NCBI RefSeq assembly: GCF_025362455.1
Contig: NZ_JANYGJ010000252.1
Span: 1 to 25,792 of the forward strand
Source: Deinococcus sp.
Lineage (GTDB): Bacteria; Deinococcota; Deinococci; Deinococcales; Deinococcaceae
Direction: 5' to 3'
Length of the DNA stretch: 25,792 nucleotides
Part shown: piece after piece, positions 20,502-25,792 of the stretch
Position numbering within the stretch: position 1 is the first letter of the stretch
How the letters are laid out: each line of letters starts with the position of its first letter
The notes under the pieces: generated by a model
What the model was told of the DNA's origin: nothing
The model's input: the letters and a program-made list of their open reading frames with translations, nothing else
Database searches by the model: none
Program-made: the position numbers and the translations under genes

Positions 20502-21008
20502 ATGTCCACCGTCACCTTCATCGCCCGCCGGTCGCTGCTGCTGCTGCCCCTGGGCCTGGGCGCCTGCGCGCCCGCCGTCAACCTCAGCACCATCATCGAC
20601 ACGACCTCGCCGCGCCGGGTCGGGCCGCTGTACATCGGGCAGACCTGGACCCTCAGCGGGCAACTCGGCGCTCAGACGCTCAGCAAGACGCTGGCCGTGC
20701 CCCGGCTCGTCGAGGTGCAAGACGGCAGCGCCACCGTCAGCGTCTACGACCAGGACGTGGCCCGGCGCCTGAACACCGCCGATTTTCAGCTCGTGTCGTA
20801 CACCAACAACGACCAGCTCAAGAAAGTCACCTTTACCTGGAACGAGGCGGTGCCGGGCGGCCTCAACCGCTACACCTGCACGGCGCCTTACACCAGCAGC
20901 AACCCGGTGGTCGGCGTGCTGAGCTTATCCCGTTCCGGCGACGCCAACGATGTGCGCGGCACCTGCCTCGCCAGCGGCACCCAGCCGCCCGTCAAACCCG
21001 CCCAGTAA
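20502..21008 (+). CDS. Small lipoprotein of unknown function
   Basis: A 168-residue exported protein. The signal peptide (ARRSLLLLPLGLGAC) ends in the lipobox LGAC, so it should be lipid-anchored. The mature part is about 150 residues, rich in Thr, Val and Ser with beta-like stretches, and has two further cysteines (YTCTAPY and RGTCLAS) that may form a disulphide. I do not recognise the domain. It ends in a Pro-rich tail and is convergent with the amidohydrolase gene 18 bp away, with no terminator visible between them. Confidence 0.75.
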   Translation: MSTVTFIARRSLLLLPLGLGACAPAVNLSTIIDTTSPRRVGPLYIGQTWTLSGQLGAQTLSKTLAVPRLVEVQDGSATVSVYDQDVARRLNTADFQLVSYTNNDQLKKVTFTWNEAVPGGLNRYTCTAPYTSSNPVVGVLSLSRSGDANDVRGTCLASGTQPPVKPAQ

Positions 21009-21026
21009 CGGCTGAACCGGCTTTGC

Positions 21027-22211
21027 TCATGGTCGCTCCGGCCAGAGATAGCGCTCATCCCAGACTTCGCCCCGCCGCAGAAATGGTGCCTTGCTGCCCA
21101 GCACCCTGTGTCCGCCCTTGACCGCCGCCCGGACCAGCAGCCGGGGATCGAGGTCAGGATGGATGGCCCGCGCCGCCCGGAACTCGTCGTGGATGTTCAG
21201 CGTTTCGCCGCTCGCCACGCTGTCACTGCCCAGCGCGACCTCCACGCCCGCCGCCGCGAACTCGGCCCAGCCGAAGGTGCCGCACTCCAGATTGGCGTTG
21301 CTGCGCGGGCAGGTGACCACCGCGCAGCCCGACTGCGCCACCAGTCTGATGTCCTGGGGCGTCACGTTGACCATGTGAATCAGCGTGGGCCGGGCGTCCA
21401 GCACGCCCAGGTCGGCCAGGTATGAAACGGGGGTCAGATCGGGGCCGGGCTCGCGTCCCAGTGTTTCAGCAAGGCTCAGACCTGGCGTCGTGAAGCCCAC
21501 CATCCTTAGAAAGCTCTCAGCCAGTGGCCCCGTGCCGCTGCTGAACAACTCCAGTTCGCTCGGATGCTCGGCGACGTGAATCTGCATCGGCAGCCCCTCG
21601 CGCCGGGCGAGGTCGGCCAGCAGCTTATGCAGCTTGTGCGAGACGGTGTGCGCCGCGTGCGGAGATAATCCCAGCCGCATCCCGCCGGGCCGTTCGAGTG
21701 TCCGGAAGCGCTCCACGTCCAGCACGACCTGATGAAACGTCGCCTCGGCGCTGGCCGGGTTGGGGTCGAGCACCTCCCAGTAGGCCACACCGGACATCTC
21801 AGCCTCAGTCAGTAGCCACTCCATCACTTCTGGCGTGCCCGGCCAGACGATGTCGCCCAGGGCTGCCGTGCCTGACGCCTGCACCGTCTCCAGCCCGCGC
21901 CTTGCTCCGGCCAGTCCCCGCAAAGATCGGCCCGCGATCACGACTTCCGGAATCCAGCGGAAGTACGGCAGCGCCTGAAACGCGTAATCGGACATGTCCA
22001 GATGCGCGTGTGCGTTGACCGGCGGCGGCGAGACGACACTGACCTGGCGTCCGGTCCGGGCCTGCGGATACTGCGCCCGGAGTTGCGCCGCGTCCCCGGC
22101 TGCCGCGATGGTCTGAGCGCTGACCACCACGGCCCCATTTCTGATCGGTAGCCCCATTCCCGTATACAGAATCTCGGCCTCGATCAGCTCCAGGCCGTAG
22201 TCGGCGCTCAT
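21027..22211 (-). CDS. Amidohydrolase-superfamily deaminase, possibly aminodeoxyfutalosine deaminase
   Basis: A cytoplasmic metal-dependent hydrolase of 394 residues with the cytosine-deaminase/TrzN-like ligand set: NAHAHLD (His68, His70), HVAEH (His212, Glu215), LIHM (His279) and the catalytic Asp330 in LGSDSVAS. The stretch VNAHAHLDMSDY together with VAYWEVLDPNP, LGLSPHAAHTVS and IHVAEHPSELELF resembles, from memory, the aminodeoxyfutalosine deaminases of the futalosine menaquinone pathway, which Deinococcus uses. Other nucleoside or base deaminations remain possible, so no symbol is given. Its ATG overlaps the globin stop by ATGA, so the two are coupled. Confidence 0.82.
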   Translation of the reverse strand: MSADYGLELIEAEILYTGMGLPIRNGAVVVSAQTIAAAGDAAQLRAQYPQARTGRQVSVVSPPPVNAHAHLDMSDYAFQALPYFRWIPEVVIAGRSLRGLAGARRGLETVQASGTAALGDIVWPGTPEVMEWLLTEAEMSGVAYWEVLDPNPASAEATFHQVVLDVERFRTLERPGGMRLGLSPHAAHTVSHKLHKLLADLARREGLPMQIHVAEHPSELELFSSGTGPLAESFLRMVGFTTPGLSLAETLGREPGPDLTPVSYLADLGVLDARPTLIHMVNVTPQDIRLVAQSGCAVVTCPRSNANLECGTFGWAEFAAAGVEVALGSDSVASGETLNIHDEFRAARAIHPDLDPRLLVRAAVKGGHRVLGSKAPFLRRGEVWDERYLWPERP

Positions 22212-22636
22212 GTCCTGTCCTTTTGTGAATCGTCCTCGGTGTTCACCATCGCGGCGGCGACCCGGCTCAGGGCCACCAGCAGTTCGTCGGCGTCGGCCCG
22301 CCCGATGCTGGGCGTGGCGTCCAGCGCGGCGCCCATGCAGCTCAGCCAGGCCCGCGCCCGCGCCGGGGTAATCGCAAAGGGCATATGGCGCATCCGCAGC
22401 CGGGGATGCCCGAATTCCTGCTGATACAGCGGCGGGCCGCCCAGAAAGCCGCTCAGGAAAGCCTCCTGCTTGTGGGCGGTCAGGCTCAGGTCGGCGGGGA
22501 AGATGGGGGCCAGGTCGGGGTGCTCGGCCACCAGGCCGTAAAAACGCCCCACCAGTTCGTGCAGCGCGGCAGCGCCGATGCGCCCGTACAGCGGCTGCAT
22601 CGAGGAGTCGGGAGACAGGTTTATAGGCGCGGTCAT
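22208..22636 (-). CDS. Group II truncated hemoglobin
   Basis: A 142-residue 2-over-2 haem protein. FGHPRLRMRHMPFAI contains the proximal His84 (F8) in the form conserved in group II (GlbO/YjbI) globins. Tyr33 (B10) in RFYGLV and Trp97 (G8) in ARAWLSCM are the other marks of this group. Such proteins bind oxygen and are linked to oxidative or nitrosative stress handling; the exact role here is unknown. The C-terminus ends in a short charged tail. ATG 22636 is preceded 7 nt upstream by TAGGCT. It is the first gene of a two-gene unit with the amidohydrolase. Confidence 0.93.
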   Translation of the reverse strand: MTAPINLSPDSSMQPLYGRIGAAALHELVGRFYGLVAEHPDLAPIFPADLSLTAHKQEAFLSGFLGGPPLYQQEFGHPRLRMRHMPFAITPARARAWLSCMGAALDATPSIGRADADELLVALSRVAAAMVNTEDDSQKDRT

Positions 22637-22643
22637 GCCGAGC

Positions 22644-22649
22644 AGCCTA
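22644..22649 (-). promoter_or_regulatory. -10 box of the globin-amidohydrolase operon (leaderless)
   Basis: TAGGCT on the minus strand ends 7 nt before the ATG at 22636. Confidence 0.55.
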
Positions 22650-22733
22650 CTCCCCGTCCGCCAGAAAGATGGCCCGCCCACCTCCGTCCCCACTCCGTTT
22701 CTACAACCCACAACCCACTTCCCACAATCCTCC

Positions 22734-23522
22734 TCAACTACTCGCGCTCGTATAACTTCCCAGCGCCCGCACCCAGACCAGGCGGCACAGGGCCAGCATC
22801 ACGCCTGCCACCAGCGGGCTGAGCAGCGCCAGGCTGGTCCCCACCTCGCCGCGCAGGGCCTGGGCCGGAATGGTGGTGACGAAGGCCACCGGCACCACGA
22901 AGGTCAGCACCGGGCGAATCCAGGTTGGCAGCGCCTGCACCGGGTAGCGCCCGGCACTGAACACGCCCTGGAACAGCTCGCCGATGTTCTGCACGTTGAC
23001 CAGCCAGAAGGCCGAGGTGTTGAGGATAAACCAGATGGCGTAGACCATCGCCACCGCGCTCAGGTACAGACAAGTGCCCAGCAGCGCGTTCCAGGGCGTG
23101 ACCGTGCCCAGTTTGGCTGCGCCGTAGACGATCAGGCCGATGCCCAGCACCAGGTCGGGCAGCCGCAGCACATCAAGATTCCGGAACGAGAGCTGAAACT
23201 GGGCGTCAACCGGCTTGAGCAGCAGAAAATCCAGCGTGCCGGTGCGGATGCCCTCGGCGAGCTGGGTCAGGTTGGGCCGCAACCAGATGCTGATGACGCC
23301 CTCGGTGAGCGTGAAGAATCCAACCACCATCAGCGCGGCGTTCAGGCTCCAGCCGCCCAGGTCCCCGATCTCAGGCCGCGAGTAGAACAGCAGCACACCC
23401 AGCAGACCTGTCGCCAGGTTGGCCAGGCTGCCCAGAATCGCCGCCACGAAGTTGGCCCGGTAGGCGAGCTGGGTGCTCAGGCTGGCACCGACGTAGATGC
23501 GGATAAGGCGCAGGAATCTCAT
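22734..23522 (-). CDS. ABC-2 type transporter permease (COG3694-like)
   Basis: An integral membrane protein of 262 residues with six hydrophobic segments. It belongs with the uncharacterised ABC-2 exporter set in which one ATPase (COG4586-like) is encoded beside two permeases. The internal RTGTLDFLLLKPVDAQFQLSFR is the recognisable conserved loop. With the other permease it should form a heterodimeric channel; the exported substrate is unknown. Its ATG overlaps the stop of the preceding permease by ATGA. It is the last gene of the operon, and no obvious terminator follows. Confidence 0.88.
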   Translation of the reverse strand: MRFLRLIRIYVGASLSTQLAYRANFVAAILGSLANLATGLLGVLLFYSRPEIGDLGGWSLNAALMVVGFFTLTEGVISIWLRPNLTQLAEGIRTGTLDFLLLKPVDAQFQLSFRNLDVLRLPDLVLGIGLIVYGAAKLGTVTPWNALLGTCLYLSAVAMVYAIWFILNTSAFWLVNVQNIGELFQGVFSAGRYPVQALPTWIRPVLTFVVPVAFVTTIPAQALRGEVGTSLALLSPLVAGVMLALCRLVWVRALGSYTSASS

Positions 23523-24340
23523 GCGCCCACCGCCCCGTATTTGCCCACGCCCCGCCTCCAGACCCAGGCCCGCAGCAGCCCGAAAGCCAGCGTCCAGCCC
23601 AGGAGCACCAGGCCGCCGCGCAATGCTTCGCTCAGGCCCGCCTTACCGGTAATCAGGTCGCAGGGGAGGCCCAGCATGTAGGGAAAGGGCGTGAGGCGGG
23701 CCACGTTCTGCACGGCCACTGGATACAGGCTCAGCGGCGCCAGCAGCCCGCCCAGCGAGATGTACATCACCCAGACGATCTCCTGGAAGTTGTCGGTGGC
23801 CTCGAACCAGAAGGCGAGGAGCCCGATGCAGTATTCCCAGAAAAACCGGAACAGGAAGCCCAAGGCGACCAGCGCGGCGTAGGCCAGCCACAGCTTCGGG
23901 TCGGTGCCGAAGCGCGCGCCCGTCGCCAGCATGAACACCGTCATCAGGATCAGCATGGCGGGCAGCCGGACCAGCCGCTCGGCCAGGTGATTGACATAGT
24001 GCGTCCAGAACGGATCGAGGGGCCGCAGCAGCTTGGGCGAGAGCGTGCCCTGCCGGATGTCGAAACTCAGCTCCCAGCCGACCCAGGTGACCAGCAGTTG
24101 GGCGGTGGCCCAGGTCGCCACAAAATAACTGGCGAAATCGCGGGCGCTGTAGCCGCCGATCTTGCCGCCCGGTGCCGAGTCGGCCTGCTGCATCCAGATC
24201 AGGCCCATGATGAGGCTCAGCGTGCCCGACAGCATCCAGATCACGATCTCGGCGCGGTAGATGGTCATGTGCGCGAACTGCGTCAGGCCGATGACCCGCA
24301 GCTTGTTGAAGAAAGCCCGGTTCAGAGGATTCTGGTTCAT
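23519..24340 (-). CDS. ABC-2 type transporter permease (COG4587-like)
   Basis: A 273-residue membrane protein with about six hydrophobic segments. The cytoplasmic loop SFDIRQGTLSPKLLRPLDPFW parallels the RTGTLDFLLLKPVD loop of its partner permease, showing that the two are distant paralogues. It forms the transmembrane part of the exporter with that partner. ATG 24340 overlaps the ATPase stop by ATGA, which decides the start; an open frame continues further upstream but is only the shadow of the ATPase gene. Confidence 0.9.
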   Translation of the reverse strand: MNQNPLNRAFFNKLRVIGLTQFAHMTIYRAEIVIWMLSGTLSLIMGLIWMQQADSAPGGKIGGYSARDFASYFVATWATAQLLVTWVGWELSFDIRQGTLSPKLLRPLDPFWTHYVNHLAERLVRLPAMLILMTVFMLATGARFGTDPKLWLAYAALVALGFLFRFFWEYCIGLLAFWFEATDNFQEIVWVMYISLGGLLAPLSLYPVAVQNVARLTPFPYMLGLPCDLITGKAGLSEALRGGLVLLGWTLAFGLLRAWVWRRGVGKYGAVGA

Positions 24341-25386
24341 ACGCCCACCACCTCGGCTGGACGTGCTCCGGAATCTTCCGCCCTCGCCTCGCTGCGAAAC
24401 AGCCGCCCGATGACCTGCTCGATGGGCGGGTCTTCCACCGTCAGGTCGGCGACGTTCAGGTTGGTCAGCAGCGCGGCGGCGCGGGCACTGACTTCGCTGC
24501 GCGGCACGGTCAGTTCGGCGTTGAGGCCATCGAGCGAGGTGACTTCGCCGTACTCGGCCAGTTGCTGCTCGGTCACCGGGGCGCCGAGTTGCAGCCGGAT
24601 GGTCTTGCGGGCCGCCGGGCCGCTGCTGAGGCTGGCCAGGTCGCCGTCGAACACCAGCCTGCCGCCGTCGATGACCAGGATACGGCTGCACAGCGCGGTC
24701 ACGTCGGCCATGTAGTGACTGGTCAGCATCACGCTGGCACCGTATCTGGTGTTGTACTCGCGCACGAACTCGCGGATGCGCTCCTGCATGTTCACGTCGA
24801 GCCCGATGGTCGGCTCGTCTAAAAACAGCACTTTTGGTCGGTGAAGCAGGGCAGCGGCCAGTTCACACTTCATCCGCTCGCCCAGGCTGAGTTTGCGAAC
24901 CTGCTTGCTGAGAATGCCCGACAGATCCAGTACCTCGTCGAATTCGCGCATGGTCGCCTTGAACTCGGCGTCGCTGATCTCGTAGATGGCCTGGTTGACC
25001 AGAAAGCTGTCCTGGGCAGGCAGATCCCACAGCAGTTGCTGTTTCTGGCCCATCACCAGCGTGATTCGCCGCAGAAACGCCGCCTCGCGCCTTCGCGGCT
25101 CGTGCCCCAGCACCCTCACCGTTCCGCCGGAGGGGTGCAGCAGCCCGGAGAGCATCTTGAGCGTCGTCGTTTTGCCCGCGCCGTTGGGGCCGAGGAAGCC
25201 GACCATCTCGCCGCTATGGAGGCTGAAATCCACGCCCCCCACGGCCTCCACCGTGCGCGTCTGGGGCTTGATGAAAGCCCGCAGGCTGCCGACGAAACCC
25301 GGCGCCTTTTCGGTGACGGTGTACGCCTTGCGGAGTCCGGTGGCCTGAACGCTTATATCGGTGGCTGGCTTATCGGTGCCTGGCAT
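24337..25386 (-). CDS. ABC transporter ATP-binding protein (COG4586-like)
   Basis: The cytoplasmic ATPase of an ABC-2 exporter, 349 residues. Walker A GPNGAGKTT is at residues 66-74; the signature is LSLGE (166-170) in place of LSGGQ, a usual variant in this subfamily; Walker B is VLFLDEP (186-192), and the H-loop is His224 (LTSHYM). A 25-residue insert before Walker A (EKAPGFVGSLRAFIKPQTRTVEAVG) is also typical. The C-terminal 90 residues form a separate regulatory-like region. It is the first gene of the exporter operon and is coupled to both permeases. Substrate unknown; related sets have been linked to export of polysaccharide, lipid or ions. Confidence 0.92.
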   Translation of the reverse strand: MPGTDKPATDISVQATGLRKAYTVTEKAPGFVGSLRAFIKPQTRTVEAVGGVDFSLHSGEMVGFLGPNGAGKTTTLKMLSGLLHPSGGTVRVLGHEPRRREAAFLRRITLVMGQKQQLLWDLPAQDSFLVNQAIYEISDAEFKATMREFDEVLDLSGILSKQVRKLSLGERMKCELAAALLHRPKVLFLDEPTIGLDVNMQERIREFVREYNTRYGASVMLTSHYMADVTALCSRILVIDGGRLVFDGDLASLSSGPAARKTIRLQLGAPVTEQQLAEYGEVTSLDGLNAELTVPRSEVSARAAALLTNLNVADLTVEDPPIEQVIGRLFRSEARAEDSGARPAEVVGV

Positions 25387-25395
25387 GATGGCCTC

Positions 25396-25401
25396 AGGGT
25401 A
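25396..25401 (-). promoter_or_regulatory. -10 box of the ABC exporter operon (near-leaderless)
   Basis: TACCCT on the minus strand ends 9 nt before the ATG at 25386, leaving space for a few leader bases at most. Confidence 0.45.
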
Positions 25402-25792
25402 CGTGGAGTTGGGAGGAATGTCGTAGGCCGAATGGCGGAGTGGGCGGGTTTGCGGCGTTGCTGGGCCGGACGTGCGGGTGACGGTGGAGCTGTGTTGCGT
25501 GGGCTATGGCACTGTGCCAATGCGTCGGCTCCCCCACCCCCCAGCGGCCAGGCGTGCCCAGGCGGAGGAGTGGCACCCTCATGGGGACGAGTGGCGTCCT
25601 TATGGGCGTCCGTTCACGAGGACAGTCCGTTCTGGCCAAGACGCCCCCGCCCCGGTGGGGCGAGGGGGTTGGTCGCTCCGCTATGGATGGTACTTCCCAG
25701 TCGTCTCAGACGCCCTCTGTCTCTCAGCGTTCTCCACACCGTGGCCGCTGGCGTAGGGCGCCCGTGCTCCGCATCCGCCTATAACTGACTCC
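25402..25792. other. Gene-free right edge
   Basis: No convincing gene: the open frames here lack recognisable protein features and simply run out of the ATPase region on the opposite strand. It holds a palindrome TGGCAC-T-GTGCCA at 25507-25519, a GC-rich hairpin CGCCCC-GGT-GGGGCG near 25648-25662 reminiscent of the dispersed GC-rich repeat, and a pair of imperfect direct repeats around 25567-25610 (GTGGCACCCTCATGGGGACGA versus GTGGCGTCCTTATGGGCGTCC). Confidence 0.5.

Noticed and set aside
20378..20635. 86-codon N-terminal extension of the GNAT gene
   Set aside because: It runs through the divergent promoter region and the start of the lipoprotein gene, and GNAT similarity begins at 20377.

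Overview
The window is about 25.8 kb of high-GC bacterial chromosome with compact, mostly co-directional gene groups on both strands. It looks like Deinococcus or a close relative. The main sign is that at least twelve genes or operons have a TAnnnT -10 box ending only 6-9 nt before the start codon, with no room for a Shine-Dalgarno site; such leaderless promoters are typical of that phylum. Small dispersed repeats, a long AlaX, a group II globin, an LtrA protein and a Mn/Zn ABC uptake locus also fit. No 16S gene or other decisive marker is present, so the genus is an inference.

Layout. 1-2.8 kb: a minus-strand marR-MFS drug-efflux operon ending in a strong terminator. 3.0-5.7 kb: plus-strand icd (NADP isocitrate dehydrogenase) and a long-form AlaX alanyl-tRNA editing protein. 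5.7-6.6 kb: a minus-strand SAM methyltransferase behind a possible leader peptide and terminator (attenuator-like). 6.7-10.3 kb: a metal-uptake locus read as fur-like regulator, substrate-binding protein, ATPase and permease. A Fur-family palindrome overlaps the promoter of the binding protein gene. The locus is scarred by a repeat-containing insert between ATPase and permease genes, a duplicated permease 3' end, and a 144-bp MITE sitting in the old stop codon. 10.4-11.7 kb: a plus-strand protein of unknown function and a PEBP-family lipoprotein. 11.9-14.4 kb: methylmalonyl-CoA mutase and, tail to tail, a DUF4180 gene broken by a 14-bp tandem duplication. 14.5-17.1 kb: a small secreted protein, a periplasmic TPR protein and coaE. 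17.1-17.4 kb: second MITE copy and a minisatellite. 17.4-19.8 kb: an operon of secreted endonuclease, LtrA membrane protein and YkgJ-type cysteine-cluster protein. 19.9-22.6 kb: a GNAT acetyltransferase, a small lipoprotein, and a globin-amidohydrolase pair. 22.7-25.4 kb: an ABC exporter of one ATPase and two ABC-2 permeases joined by ATGA overlaps. 25.4-25.8 kb: no gene seen.

No phage, plasmid, CRISPR, tRNA or rRNA signal was seen. The most informative observations are about genome dynamics and expression: the MITE pair with TNA target duplications, the remodelled permease end, the frameshifted DUF4180 gene, repeats generated at translation starts, the metal-regulated promoter, and the leader ORF plus terminator before the methyltransferase. 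No clearly new multi-gene system is visible.
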